A program made the position numbers and the translations under genes. From contig NW_019211457.1 in assembly GCF_002443255.2 (NCBI RefSeq), positions 41,081,126 to 41,145,125 of the forward strand: a stretch of 64,000 bases of DNA, given 5' to 3'. Below the pieces are notes generated by a model. That model had not been told where the DNA came from. It made no database searches and was given only the letters and a program-made list of their open reading frames with translations. The DNA comes from Varroa destructor. Its lineage: Eukaryota; Arthropoda; Arachnida; Mesostigmata; Varroidae. This document shows positions 12,487 through 25,659 of this stretch, in pieces; within the stretch, counting starts at the first letter, position 1; each line of letters begins with the position of its first letter.

Positions 12487-12520
12487 AGGCCGAACGACTG
12501 GCAGACCAGTCGTTCGGCCT
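12487..12520. repeat. perfect 15-bp GC-rich hairpin, 4-nt loop
   Basis: Arms AGGCCGAACGACTGG (12487-12501) and CCAGTCGTTCGGCCT (12506-12520) are exact reverse complements separated by CAGA. Bases immediately outside do not pair. A perfect 15-bp pairing with so small a loop is not expected by chance in 64 kb. Function is unknown; it could be a structured RNA element, a cruciform, or the remnant of a small foldback element. Confidence 0.9.
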
Positions 12521-15348
12521 ACTCATGGGAATGACGAATAAAAAGCTGGGAGAGGCGTTAGCCAAGAAAAAGAAAGAGACGTCGGGGGGCGAATTGGGGC
12601 ATGATAGAACGGAATGGAAAAGTTTCCATAATGGAGTTTCGAACACCGTGGGGACCCGTAGACAGCGTGCGGGGTAGCGAGAGCGGCTTTGTTGGATTGG
12701 CTATAGCACCTGCAGCAGAAGTTTGTAGTGCTTGGCTTACGAAGGAGCGCCGCCACCGCCGATGCTACCACTCCTGGCAAACCCCCTAGAGCGTTCGGCT
12801 CACCCTTCGCTTTTTGTCGTTTCATCTTCTTTTAAAGAACGCAAGTCGCAAGGCGAAATGGTCGCCATCACTGCCGCCGCCACGTCGAACGGAGAAGATG
12901 TATCTCCGTGTAAAGCGGGAGCAGCCGATAGGAGTGGCCCACTTTTTTCCTTTCCGGGCCGAGGGGTCGATGGAAAGGATGATATCCGGAGGCTTGTTGC
13001 TCCCGTTTGTATCCATTGATATCTTTAGCCGCCACTGTTGCTGCTTCCGTTTTCGCCACCCCAACCGCCATTGAGAGTTGGGCAAGTTGGCCCTGTTCTT
13101 ACTCAAGACAGCCCAGTTCCGCATCGTCCGACTACCCACCGCAGCAGCGGCAACGCGGCTCAACCAGGTTGCTTCCGTTGTTGCTGACGCATTCTGTTCA
13201 CCTTACTCCATCTTGAATGCAAAACGACACGTTCCCTCCTTACCTCTCGCTTGCTTCGACCACGACCTGGACTGACAGCGCGGTTCCAGCACCTGAACCT
13301 AGAGAGTTAGAGCTTCCCTGTTCTGCTATCTCCGAGGGCAGCGGGTCAGTGGGAAAGAAGCAAGTTCGAGATAGGTCGATCGTGGCACGCACACCGACGT
13401 CAACGGAATACATGGCGGTGCGCCTTGTAGGGTCGAAGGCGGCCCATAGGCTGCACACGAAAAGTGTTACACGCAAGCCCAAACTTCTTCTTCTTCTTTT
13501 TTGACAGAAAACACTTAGGCTTTATGTGGTGCCAAACGTCGTTTGTGCGCAAAGCAGCAAATGCGAAAGGTGGGATAGGCAAGACCAAAGGACAGAAATC
13601 AAATAATTGGTGATCGATAATTTTTTTAAAGATTTAAAGATAGCTTAGGTAAGAACTGGATTAGGGGATGTTTCGTGTAAGTCTATAGAATAGGTTCTCG
13701 GAGAGGAATATGCTGTAATGTACGAGCTAGTGCAAGGTTCGTCACGTTGATGCTCCAAAGGCTTAGACGAAGGATGAACATGCGAAGTATTAACTACGAG
13801 ATGAGAAATCACAAGACATTATGGTTTATGATGAAATAAAGGGGGAGCATAAGTAGATGAGATGCCTATAAGATGGGGCGTTAATTTTCTCAAAATCACG
13901 CCTGAAGGGTACGCCTCATTCACGAACAGGCGACGCTTGGTTGTACAAAAGGGCTGAAGTTGCGTGTTGAGAAGCACTCAGTTTATTCTTAGCTATATAG
14001 GATGATCAAAAAAAAATGACTGTACAGTATAGCCTACAGACCCATAGGGAAAAACAAATAGCAGTACCTGGAACGGGCGATACGATCTACCGCAGCGTCG
14101 TCTAATTCTAGTAAATTAATGAAGCGGTTACAAGTTGACAAAATTGCCTCTCTAGTTAGACAATTCAAGTTATGAAGGCTGGTCTTCAGGCTAAATAGCG
14201 CGTCCAATGCGAACTCAGTAACTGACTTCTATACTTAAAAGCTTAATTCTGGCAGTACTATCAGTTGCATGGATATCTTCGGTGGCCTCATAGACAGACC
14301 AGGCAACTGTTGGCAATGATTAGACCGATCCGTACCTGACAATCCGGCAGAGTGCATATAGGAACTAATGTAAAGGGTCAACTACTATTGACTCCAGGAA
14401 AAAGCTGATTGATAGCGCAAGAAATATAGCAGGGATGAACCAGTCTCAGAGTGCTAAGACGAGCGATCAGTGTAAGGATGGTATGATTTGCTTTGAAAGC
14501 AAAGCAAATCTTACAGAAAATTAAGTCTAACTTTCTATTCGATTTTTTTCTAATTTCTCTAATTCAGTATGATTTTACTACGGCTACAAAAAAACAATGG
14601 ATTATAGTGTAGCAGCTTGTAGAACCGTTACCAGTATAGATGTTTAAATTATAGCTGATGCCAAGGTTAAATAACGTGTACTAAATAAATAAAAAATAGT
14701 AATAAATTTAGTCTACTGCACGTCCACATTTCATCTGACGCAGGCTATAACAGGAAACTATTTTTTGATGATCTCAAGTGTATAATTGTTGTGATTTGGC
14801 TTTTTGTCTACTCGAGACAAACGCATGAGTCGCGACGAGCCGAAAGATAAGATGGAAATATACGATATCGTTAAACACTGGCAATATCGACACCTCCTTT
14901 ATGCTTAGATTACCGTAATGGATTATAACAAGATTGAGATACTATACTCGATTACTGGTAGGGAAACAGGTACGATTGAAGCTAAATTGATTGAATTTAT
15001 GCGGCTTAATACCTGGTATGGAGGCGCTTTATCTTCGGACCCCGAAAGACGTTCGAGCCCTTTGCTTATATTTAACCTGCTTATATTCATTTAAGGCAAA
15101 AAAGGTTCGAATGGATGAAATACAGAAACTCAGTCGGAAACAGAGAAAAAAAACAAAAAGACAATTCGAAAAGCTTAGCGGTATATTTCGCCTCTTTACT
15201 AGCTTAATGGAGTCTAGTTTTAGATTAGGTAACTATAGCGAGGTAGGTTAGGAAACGCATAGAGAATCACTTTTTTTTGCTGTTACTGGGGCATTCTCTC
15301 TCAAAGAAGAAGGAATTTTACAACATCAGAATGACGCGATTGCCTCGT
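12521..15348. other. non-coding, GC-rich then AT-rich
   Basis: Up to about 13.6 kb the block is GC-rich and strand-asymmetric, with open frames on both strands (12822-13163, 13217-13504) lacking domains. From 13.6 to 14.9 kb it is AT-richer and closed in all frames. One frame at 14991-15251 (+) gives a basic peptide (KLSRKQRKKTKRQFEK) partly from an A-rich tract. It has no family resemblance, so I do not call it. Confidence 0.4.
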
Positions 15349-15363
15349 AGGTGTATATATTCT
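15349..15363. repeat. left target-site duplication of SINE
   Basis: AGGTGTATATATTCT matches AGGTATATATTCT at 15523-15535 except for a two-base indel. Direct repeats of this length on both sides of the SINE are the expected product of target-primed insertion. Confidence 0.75.
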
Positions 15364-15522
15364 CCATGTTTCGAGTTGTATGTCCCGTATCGCCGCTAGG
15401 CATTCCATCACACAGCTGACTGCCAGCGCGAAACGAGGTCTGTCTATGCCCGGGCTCGAGGGACAGTGCAATGTGTCCCTAAGATTGCGCAAATGCGTTA
15501 CCCACTGAGCTATCACGGAGAC
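15364..15522 (-). mobile_element. tRNA-derived SINE, most complete copy
   Basis: On the minus strand the 159-bp element starts GTCTCCGTGATAGCTCAGTG and carries the A-box-like TAGCTCAGTGGGTAACGC. A weaker B-box-like CCTCGAGCCCGGG follows about 40 bp downstream. Past the tRNA-like head comes a non-tRNA body, including GATGGAATGCCTAGCGGCGA, and an end ACAACTCGAAACATGG. The same body recurs in the copy at 44467-44599, which makes this a family. It is flanked by 13-15-bp direct repeats. No protein is encoded; such elements depend on a LINE partner, and none is visible in the window. I cannot match the family to a named SINE from memory. Confidence 0.85.
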
Positions 15523-15535
15523 AGGTATATATTCT
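15523..15535. repeat. right target-site duplication of SINE
   Basis: AGGTATATATTCT is the partner of 15349-15363. It immediately abuts the tRNA-like end of the element. Confidence 0.75.
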
Positions 15536-15983
15536 GGAACTAACGATAGGGATCCACAAAAAACAACAAACTATTTTCTCTTTATATAGATTATACTTAC
15601 CGCGCATGCGGGTCATGGCTTTGCTATGCAATATCAGGCCGTTGGGTACGGGCCCTATACATGGCAAAGCGAATTTATCCGAAAATCGACTTGAGCCAGC
15701 AAGGCAGAATGCGAGCGATACGATAAATTTTGTAAGCTCTACAGATTAATTCCTTAAAGTTGATTACCTTATTCCCTAATATGCAGTAGATTGAAGCCTG
15801 TCGTTTTTGCTAATTGGGCGAAACAAGGTTTATCGTTTTCAAGCAGACGCTTGTGTTTCCCGCCTTCCCATCCGTTGTGTGTTTAGCTTATACGTTGTCT
15901 TTTGAAAGCACCTATCCGGATAGTATAGTGGAGGAATCTTGTGATTTTTATATTACTGACTGAAAACCGAAGTAGCGCTGTCA

Positions 15984-15994
15984 CCCCCCCCCCC
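15984..15994. repeat. C11 homopolymer
   Basis: Run of eleven C. It is prone to slippage and to sequencing or assembly length error. Confidence 0.95.
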
Positions 15995-17381
15995 GGGCGT
16001 GTCTTTTCCAACTCTTGGTTTTCTCTCAACCCTGGCTCGTTTTTGTTAGTACATTGAAGTGGTTTAACGACGGCACGCCAGCTACAATAACCAACAGGTC
16101 GTGGACGCCCTGCCCGACCGGAGTACGCACGTCAAAGCTACCTCTATGAACATAGGCTGCAACAGATAATAATAATAAAGTGATATAGATGCTTGATTTA
16201 TTCACTGGAAAAATTTAGGACATTTTGATTGCCGGCCTGAAAATTGACCGGTACGCCCCAAGCATCAGCCAAGCGGTGTATTTTAGAGTTGTCAAACGCT
16301 TGATATTTAGAGGAACTAGACAATCTGTCGATCAGGAGTGTAATAACCGTCATTTATTCTTACGCTACTTTTCCTATCAGGATAGGAAGTTGAACGACTA
16401 GGCGACAACAATATTATAAGGGTTAGGGTTATTGATTAACCTAATAATGCGTGCACTTAGTATATGTTCGTACTAGCTAGCTAGCTACAGAAGTAATCAT
16501 CCTAGGACGTCAGGCTCATTGAAACGAGGTCCTGTCGTCCGGTTATCTCAGGCTTGCACGCTCCATATCGTATTGTTCGCATCAAAAGTTCTTTTCGCAC
16601 AGACATATTACGCCATATACCCCGCGTGGCGTTTCGTGCCCGACATGCGGGTTCTATACTCCTTATATAGGACCGTACCGCAATCATTGCAGTTGTGTAC
16701 ACGCTCGCTTGCATGAATAGCTCAGGTTTGCTAAGCTACAAGCGAGCCTAGAGCAAACGCACAAACCGTTCGCGGTATATTTTCTCTGAGACGGAACGCT
16801 GTCAGCAGAGCTGTGATAAATTAATCACATTTTAAATATGTTATGAGAAATTGCACAATTTCAACAAAGCATTAGAAAAGAGTATCTGGCGTTGACCGTT
16901 CCAGGCAAATTATCCTATGATTACTAACAGAAAACAGATCTTGTATATGGAATGGTTTAGAAATCGAGTAGTACGCTCACTCTCTCTGGCGTTTCCATTC
17001 GCTATCTACAAACTGCAGCCCATGAAACGATTTCTAATACGGTCGACCCTCGTGCTATATTATTTCGGTTACCCCCATTTTGATATCTGGCTTACCGTGG
17101 TCTGAAGTGTTCATGTGTAATGCTATCGTTACTTTTAGCTACTGTACATATATAAACGGGATGAACTTAATATGCCTTTGGGCGCTTGTATTTTGCAGAA
17201 TTTGACGGGAAATGCGACATACAAGCGTATCCATATACACGATTAACGTGCCTATAAGGAACGAACCCTGTGGTGTGTCTCTGAGACGAAAAGCGGATGG
17301 TTATAATTGAGACGTGCAACCACCTGCCGCCACCCCCTCAATTTGACAGTCAAGGAAACAACTGAGCAGCAAGAGATGGAC

Positions 17382-17408
17382 CTGCTGCTGCTGCTGCCGC
17401 CGCTGCTG
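17382..17408. repeat. CTG/CCG triplet repeat
   Basis: (CTG)5 (CCG)2 (CTG)2 in a non-coding context. Confidence 0.95.
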
Positions 17409-18750
17409 TTCTGCGTAAAGGGGCAGCTCTCCTAGGCTCTAAGTAGAACAGCTTCAACTCGAGAAACGTCAGCCATCTTCCCGTCGTTGCTTTCACGTTA
17501 ATTATGCAAACAATCACTTCATACATTCATGGTGGCAACTTTAAACCTCCGTGTTGTCCTCGTCGTCATCTTCACCATAGTCGTTTGGGGCTTGGTTCCC
17601 ACCGGCACCGCTCCGTTGCCTCCTGAGTAGCAGCATCTCTTGCATATCGTTCTGTATCTCAGTCTCGTAGACTGTCGGGCTGTCGCCAAGCTAGAGGCGC
17701 AACTCGCCTACGAAGACTGAAAGCATAAACCGCATAGAGAGCACCTCATAGCGAACAATGCACATACACACGACGGAGAGAAGCAGTGTCGTTTAGAGAC
17801 ACAGCCACTACGAATGAGCTGCCGTAGTGAGCAGGCTTATAGCAACACGTGCACTAGTCAAACGACTCCAGAAACGATAATTAATGACGTACATCTAACA
17901 GCAACGACGACGACAAGAAAAGAAAAGGGTCTCCAGCGAACGGATGGAGGAACTTGCCACAGCATGTATATTTCCCCTTTATGTGTTATAGACAATAGAG
18001 AGCTTTTTGGTACACACGTTAATTTTTCAGACCACCTTATCTTTTAGGAGAAACGTCTTTAAGAACCTGAATGGTCTGCATGATGCAGGCCAGTCATCAT
18101 GTGCGTATACAGCTAGGAGGGCTATTCAAATTAGATACACGTTGCAAGTGTCAAGGCAATTACGGAAGAGCGCAGCGAAGGTAGAGCCAGATCGTGCAGT
18201 TCGCTCCTATAGCGTACCCGTAAACTGTGGCCAATGCAGGCCCATCGAGAGCGTCGAAATCTGAAACGTATCGAGATTTCTGCAACTCGTTAACTCAAGT
18301 GACTACGAAAATTTATTTGTTTGCACAAGATGTTCGAATGATAAACTTACAATAATCAGAACTAGCGTAGCCTATAGGCTTTGCTATCGTTCATCTGGGA
18401 GCAAGCTCCGAACTACGCTATCGACACTGTAGTGCTGCAGGCTTTTTTTGCGTTCTTCTGACATATTTGAAATCCTTTGTAGTCCTATTTCACAATGCTC
18501 GAACAATATACTAGAGACAGCTTAGTACTACTATACCAATATGATAAACATACAAATATATGACAAAATTACCAACCTGACAAATACTATAATCAAGATC
18601 AACATCGTATTTAGCGATTATCGTCATACCTTCGGCGCTTGCTTTTTCGCAACTAACGGAAGTCGATAACATATAATTGTTCCTTGGATCATCCCAACGG
18701 CGCCATTACGCTAAGCAGAAAAGAAACATTGTGCTACGACTGATGACAAC

Positions 18751-18764
18751 ATATATATATATAT
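18751..18764. repeat. (AT)7 microsatellite
   Basis: Seven AT units. Short and unremarkable. Confidence 0.9.
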
Positions 18765-20654
18765 CGGCTGGCACCGTTAAGTATCACAGACATGGCAGAA
18801 AAAAATCTAGGTACCTCGTTGACTAGTCATTGTCCGGAAAGGAATGTCCGACCGAACGCAGGATATACGCAAAGGTCAGGACATCAAGCTCCAGCTCTGG
18901 CTTACCGCTGCATAAGCGGCTTCTCTAGTACTATAGTATTACTAGCAGCTCTCTATGCGCTCGAACTGCAGCACCTTTATACGCTTGGGACGACAAAAAC
19001 CTTCCTCTTCTGGTTACCGCAGACTTCTATTTTAGAACCGACTAATGTGAGAATTTACTGGACTATTTACTGGACTACTGATTTATCATGAAAATGCACA
19101 AAATTGCAGATAATATAAATGCTGCTTTCATACGTCTTGCATGTTGAGTAAAGGCATTATACTAAAATGTCATCTGCTTATTTTAGCCTTTTTGTGTTAT
19201 GTTGTGTCTGTATGTCTAAACAATGGAGCATACGACATGCGTCCCGTCGAAGTCTATTAAAAAATCCACCAGTCGAAAGTGCGCGAAGGCGTATCTGCTG
19301 TCAGCAGGATTAATATTGGGAAAGGCTGTAACAAAAGTATGTCGATTTGGTTAGGGCATCGATAAAGTCTCGCTTTTAATGTCATGTGACTGAAACTAAC
19401 TTACGGGTTACCGGTTCGCGATGGTCCTATACTGCCGTAGGATAAGACAGCAGTGGTTACAAATAGGCATACGATTAAATTCATGATATATACGTGTAGA
19501 CTATATGGATGCTAACCAGGTGTCTTAATTTGCTCAATTGATAAATAATTTAAGTGTGTGTATAACTCTACTGCAATATCGCTGTAAATTCACTTATCGA
19601 CAAATTTTACACGTTTCGCTAACGTTATTTATACAGCAACCGTGGTAATCCGCATATACGTTGATGCAATGTCCTCCTAGTCTATTTGACGACAAAATAT
19701 GCCTCTTTCTTTTAAAAACCTCTTTTTTCCAGCCTCTAAACCTCTGGTTAAGCCTTTCTTTGCCTGTCGCAAGCAAGTCGACCACTGTGTCGGCTTGCTA
19801 CTACAGCTGGCTGGCCTACAACAGCTAGTTCCCATGCTGTCAGCCTGAAATGGCAATACGATTTTGTCCTTCCATTTACACGCTTCTTTCCCTGCTACTC
19901 CTTTCTTTAAGCTATCAAGTCAAAATAAAGCGACGACAATCGCCTTGGCTTTTCGCTAGCTCGCTTGCCTTAGACTTACCTTCTCTTTTCCTTCTTCCTT
20001 CGCTTTTTTCATTGTTGTTGTAATCGCCTTCCCCTTTGGTCGACTGCTGGAAATGTCTGCCGGCGCCTGTTGACGCAACGCCGCCTCCGTCGCCTGCCCC
20101 TGTCCATTGAGCAGTTGTCTAGTTTAGGGTCCGATGTGCGTGTGAGTGTCAGTGGCGACTTCAACTGTTTTGCCCACCTTGCGATCGCCCAGCCTGCTTT
20201 TCAGCAATATAAATCGCTGCGGCCAACCCGTTGTAATAAAAAGTACATGGGACAACAGCAGCAGTAGGTAGCTGAGTTTAGCGAGGCAAACGTAGCAGCT
20301 CTATGCCAGTGCGTTGAATGTGCGCGTGTCGTGAGTGAGTGTATATATGCTAGGGGTACCACGGACTGCGAAAAAGGAACGGACGGAGGCAAAAGGGCTG
20401 CAGTAAATGCCCACGACTATAGTCAGCCACCATCTGCAATGTTGGTACTTGCCGTGAGAGCCAATGGTGCTGAAAGGGCATCCCACGATTCAGGAGGTAA
20501 AGTCGGCTGTCGGTGAGGTTCGAAGGACGCTAGACGAACCCCTTTTTGCTTAACCCGGCTGGATCCTGCCTTTGCAGGCTCTTTTGACAGAATGGAAGAC
20601 TGCAGCTTAGAAGGAAGCTGTATGACTATGTACGCGCACCAGCAGTATTGGCCA

Positions 20655-20668
20655 GGGGGGGGGGGGGG
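20655..20668. repeat. G14 homopolymer
   Basis: Run of fourteen G, longest in the window. Its length is the least reliable part of the local sequence. Confidence 0.95.
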
Positions 20669-23600
20669 ATAGCTACTCTTTCCCAACCCCAGTGGACGCA
20701 CAGGAGACTGCTTTCTTCACAAAGACGTGGCCGAGTAGGGTAAGAATGTTGGAAGCCAGCGAATGCCGGTACTGCTATCCATAAAGAGGGAGAGAAACTT
20801 CGTTCACAGCAACGGGAGAATAGGCAAGCTGCTTTAATGCCTCAACGACTGCTTCTTCTGCAATGGCCAACCGATGTCCGCTTAGCGGCAAGCTTCGTTG
20901 GCAAGCACCGTTTGGCGGCTGCGGCAGCGACATCAGCGATGGCGGTGGTAACCGTGGCCGACGGCTGTCAAGTCCAGACGAGCAAGGGCGGCCCAGCGAA
21001 CCCTCCACTTGCCTGTTCGTCTGACGGCTTGTGGCGGGACCTTGTTACCGCCTTCGTTGTCCCGTGGCCAGGCCCCTCCGTTCATTTCGCCGCTGGTCAC
21101 GTTCGCGCTTTATTCTGAGCGCGGCACAAAACAAACCTCTCGTCGAACGGCGGTGCTAAGACCACTAACAGTCGTTGCCCGGACGCCAAACGCGGACCAG
21201 TGGGGATGGTTCTCCGATGAACGGTATAGTCCTGTCTGTAGCATTTGTGCGTACGCCACAAGGCAACCAGGCGTGCAGGCAGAAAGCACGGCCAGCCAGC
21301 ATCAGTGCTCCCGCCAACCTCTAACCACAGTTCACATGCTATACAGATATTGTGCGCACAAGCGCAGTCATGCTAGGATAAACAACGTAGGCACAAAACC
21401 CAACAGCGTCTGTAGTCAGATGGCCAGCCACCGCTTCTCAACATAATAATATGCTCTATTGCGAATGAGGTGACGTGAGGTTGCTGATTTCGATGCCTCC
21501 AACCTATCACCAATGTAGGCAGTGCTGCTTTTGACGAGTAGGCAATATTTGAAGTCGCACTCGGTAATTTACTCGGTCGCGTTGTGCTGTCTGACAACAA
21601 GATCGTCAAGATAATGGCAAGTCAGCGCTGTCCATTTCAAGTATTTACACATTCAAACATTTCTTTCGCCATCTCAAGTTTATATCTATGTCTTCGGGAA
21701 GAAGCATTTTAGTGCCGGCTGTTGTACAACTATCACTGCCGTAATTAACGTGTTGTACATGGTTTTCAAAGCTAACTTGCTCGCAGGCAAGCAGTACATG
21801 ATAGTCATCATTACTCCGATAGAAATGTTGTAATGCGACTACTCAGTTGTATTCTATGGAAATCGCTGGATGTCTATTTCGCTTCACCTGACAGATAGAA
21901 CTGACTTCTCGTTTTCCTGTACCATCGTACAGCGATCTCTGATCCACTAGCCTTTAAGGTTAGCTGATTGAACGTCCGCACAGCCGACTCAGACAACCCA
22001 ATGAAAGAAATCCAGACGATCAGCAGCTGTAGCTACAGCGACGTCAGTGGCGAGAAGAACGCGTACTTGCAGCACCTAGCAAGGCGTTCTCTGTTTTGAT
22101 GAAGAGACATTCGTTCACTAGCTTGTCTGCTAGTTGCTGCCCTTTTAGCCTTTTCATGGGGAAGCAGCTGGTAGGCTGACATTGGAACCGGTTATAACCG
22201 GCTCTGTTGAGATGGTCAGAATGGGAGCAACGCAGGGCCGGAGGGCAAGAGCACAAAACGTCGGTGTCTGGATTTTATCAACCAACAACTAGCAGTCCCT
22301 TACCAACCAATGTTCATCATCATCGTCTATCTAGCTTGCATCGGCATGGCCCGGATACTTCCACAGAATCCCACAATGTGCCTCCACGCCAAGCGTCTTT
22401 TTAGCTTCCCTCAGCATTTCCATGACAGCAGCAACATCAGCTTCGTTGCAGGCTAGGTTTCCGTCTGCCATGTGCCTGTCGTACAGTAGAGCGACGCGCT
22501 ATCATATACCCGATACTGTACTCTTTCACTAACGGAACGTTGCCCACTAATTTTATACAGGCTTTTGGCGTGCCGCGCCACAGCCTGATCTGCCTTATCT
22601 CGACTGAGCCTCGTCTTGCAGATGAATTAATCTCTACGGGTATGAAGTGTCGTGCGGGACCTTGTGGGTCGGTTGGTGGGCAAGCTGCTATACAGTCGCG
22701 CTATCTAATGGATTTCAAGCATTGGCAGTGGGCAGCTTCCGGAATTGACAATTCGGCCGATAGAACAGTACTGAAAAGTAAGCGTGGTCTCAAAGTTGCT
22801 CCAATGGTTGCCAGATTCTCTAAAGGCTAGAGAGATTTCAGAAATGGGGAATCCAACGAACAAAGTAAAGGACGGGAATAATATCGCGTATGAACATAAA
22901 CTGTTAGGACATAGGATCAGAGGACTGAATTAGACCCAAAGATGTCGATCGGGATTTACTGGTCGAGTCTACGAGGCGCACAAAGGTTTCAGCCCCTATT
23001 GTTGTTCCTGCCGTGACCTCTCAGTGCCACTACCGCCACTATTGGCCACGAGAAGATTATAAGCACTCGCTGCCGAAGGTCCGGTGTTCGCAATAGCATT
23101 CGGTAAGTAAAGTGATGCCTTGCACGAAAAAAACTTAAGTCGCTTTGCCTCATTTTTCTCTGTCATGCGCAAGTAAAGCGGTAACCAATGAAGATGGCAG
23201 CCACCTAACCATCCACCGTGTATAGAAGCTTGGCTTACTTAGCTTCACTGTATGCCCGTGGTTCGCTGATGCTATTGCGTTCCGCAACATATTCCGGATG
23301 ACTCCGCCACTGCTGCTGCTAGTACAACGGCATCTATACATACGTATTCGACTCGGCTTCATCTGGGCGCTCGACCTGCTCTGCTTTTATAGACTATGTT
23401 GTGCTGATAGAAGCATATACAACGAAAAGGTGAAGAATCTTAAGTTGGCGAAGCTGCCGACTGCTGTACCCCAATCACTGCTGAGGAAAACATCAGAGGA
23501 AATACGAAGGCAAAGACGACGATGAAAACGAGGCTGTCGGCTACCGACCGACCAAGAATGAACGGAGTGGCAGACGTTACCGAAACACAGCTGAAGAGAG

Positions 23601-25640
23601 CAAAAAGTAGTAGCAGCTGCAGCGCACAAGTGCCTAAGTTTCGTCTGCTTCAGGGATTGCGAACGCTCAGTTAATAGCTTGGTGGGCCCTCTCTTCGTAG
23701 CTAACGTTAGCTTGAACACTTATCATCGACTTCCCAGATTGCTAGTCCTGGTACAGCTGCCTGCATGACGATCCAGTAGCGAGTAGGCAGTAGAGCGATT
23801 CAGTCCGTTCGCACCCGATTCCGGCTCGCCATCTGCTCGCTCCTGTACGCTGCTGCAACGCTGCGCGCAAAGCCGTGGAACTCTACGTCATGACGCCTAT
23901 TTTTATGTGATTCTTCTTCCGTAGTAGTAGCTCTGCTAGTAGATTGGCGAGTACATGGTAGAGTGGGCTTTGAGAGCAGGAGATAGCTAGTATGGACAAG
24001 CGGAGAAGTCAGTTTGCTGAATCCAGCAAGGCGAAAGCAATCGCTGTCCTTCGGGTAAAAGAAACGCCGCTCCGTCTTGGCCGTATAACTGCCTGGTTGG
24101 TTGTGCCGACTAAATCCAGGATGATGTGCAGCAACGAGGGTGAAAAAGAAAAAAATGTTGAAGAAGACGTTGTACGAGAGCGAACTCGGTAGCAACATGT
24201 CGCCGCTTCCACCAACCGCTGCTGCTACAACCTTCTCCAGCGGTAATCCCCACTGAGGCGTTTTTACGGCGTGATAGAATACGGAAGAGAGTGTGAGAAA
24301 ATAACGCTTCGTGTACAGCCCAGTGTGACTTGATGTGGCGTTACCCTCGATGGCAAGAGTCATTGCACTCCCACAGTATATACGGCACTACTATACCCTA
24401 GCTAGAATTTCCGGAAAATCCAGCGGCAGACAACATAACTCTCGGGGCGGTACATCGACGCAGTATGCTGTGCTCGAAGCTGATTCATTCCAACTGCAGC
24501 TACTGTGGCAGGACTCGAAATAATGACAGTAAAAGCAGCTTAACGTGACGCGCAGCTTCTTCCGTCCAGCCTTTAGGTGCGTTTTCGTCTTTACACGCGC
24601 CACGTGCCGTACGGGCTAAACAAGCGTAGCAAGTCTGAAATTGTCTTCCCTTTAAGCTTCCCTGTGCTTTTCGTTAGCGTCCTCACCGGTCGTTCGTTTG
24701 CTCCCATTCTAACTCTGTTCAATGCACCACTATGAATACGACCATCAGTGCCACTAGCATCTTTATCAACATTGGTTCCTACCACATCCACTCGATGTCG
24801 GCTGCCACAGGACTAGTAGTCATTTCGTTGGTCGGTCTTTACACTCTGCGTCGTTGATTTTTGTCGGTTTATGAGTCTCTCTTTCTCTCGACCTACTGCT
24901 GTCGAGCATAGACCGAACAAGTTAGCCGTCCTGCTTGCCAGTTTGACAAGGCGTAACACAGTGCTTGCGAGCAAAGCCCGCCTGGGTCCGCTGTCGTCCG
25001 TAGTGGAAGCAGTGGCAGTCTCTACTACGTGCAAGTTTTTGCATACTAAAATGTTTACGGTCGACACGAACGCCAGCGTACGTGCCTTCTACGTCTTGCC
25101 GTCGGCCATTCTTTAGCGTTTGTGGCTCTTACACACAAGTACACGCGGCGCTGCAGGCCTGCCGCGTTGCTCCTCTCGTCGGATGGTACTGGCTTGTAGA
25201 CGGTAATGCCTGCCAGCGGCAGCAGCAGAAGCGTGGTCTTGGTGGCAAATCGACAAGGACTGACCAATCCGGAACAAACGGAAACCGAGGCAGAATTTGG
25301 GCACATTCGCATAGCAAGATAGCGAACAACAATGAAAGAAGGGAAGAAAAAGCCAACGAAGACGGGTAAAAAGAATAAGGTTCTCATTGCAGACGCGAAT
25401 GACATCGAAAAGGCGTCGCTCGAAAAAGTTAGGTCAATCAGGCCACAGGGGAGCCATGGATGTCTGGGTGACGGTAGCCAAAGAACTGTTAAATGGAAGC
25501 CTCGCGTATCCGTGCATCTGAGGAAATTCAAACACTCGATCACTTCATTTGTTCTCGGCTTCCTGCTTTCTACGCAGGCTGTGTATGTCTTTTCTATGAA
25601 GCTGCGTGAACAGCTGTTGACAAGCGCACATAGACACATA
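20669..25640. other. GC-richer non-coding block
   Basis: The two longest open frames of the window lie here, both minus strand: 25055-25657 (200 codons) and 23800-24363 (187 codons). The first begins inside the CA repeat and is extended by it. The second is Ser/Thr/Phe-rich with a T-run-encoded Phe stretch. Neither has a domain. A plus-strand frame at 22540-22830 follows an acceptor-like CTAATTTTATACAG but is otherwise unremarkable. Confidence 0.4.
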
Positions 25641-25659
25641 CACACACACACACACACAC
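25641..25659. repeat. (CA)n microsatellite
   Basis: Nine and a half CA units, with degenerate CACATA sequence before them. Confidence 0.95.

Larger units (their letters stand above)
15536..20654. other. non-coding, largely AT-rich
   Basis: Mostly closed in all six frames to about 17.8 kb. A minus-strand donor GCG|GTAAGTATAA at about 15592-15603 follows a 45-codon open stretch without a recognisable domain. A minus-strand AAG|GTAAGT at about 19979 follows about 48 open codons. Each signal is about as frequent as chance predicts, so neither is called an exon. From 19.8 to 20.05 kb the plus strand is pyrimidine-rich. Confidence 0.4.

Noticed and set aside
14820..14850. Hammerhead-ribozyme-like ATGAGTCGCGACGAGCCGAAAG
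   Set aside because: The CTGATGA core is not present and the GAAA is misplaced relative to the stem, so the catalytic core cannot form.
16421..16435. GGGTTAGGGTT telomere-like motif
   Set aside because: Fewer than two full units, so not an interstitial telomeric array. The AACCTAACCTAAC at about 36580 is rejected for the same reason.
19979..20127. Minus-strand open stretch ending in AAG|GTAAGT
   Set aside because: A nine-base donor match is expected by chance about once in this window, there is no acceptor that fits, and the end of the frame is a purine-rich artefact.
23800..24363. 187-codon minus-strand frame
   Set aside because: Ser/Thr/Phe-rich translation with a T-run-encoded Phe stretch, overlapping plus-strand frames, and no motif.
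25055..25657. Longest open frame (200 codons, minus strand)
   Set aside because: It begins inside the CA repeat, which contributes the CVCVCM start. Plus-strand frames are open over the same bases, and no domain is visible.
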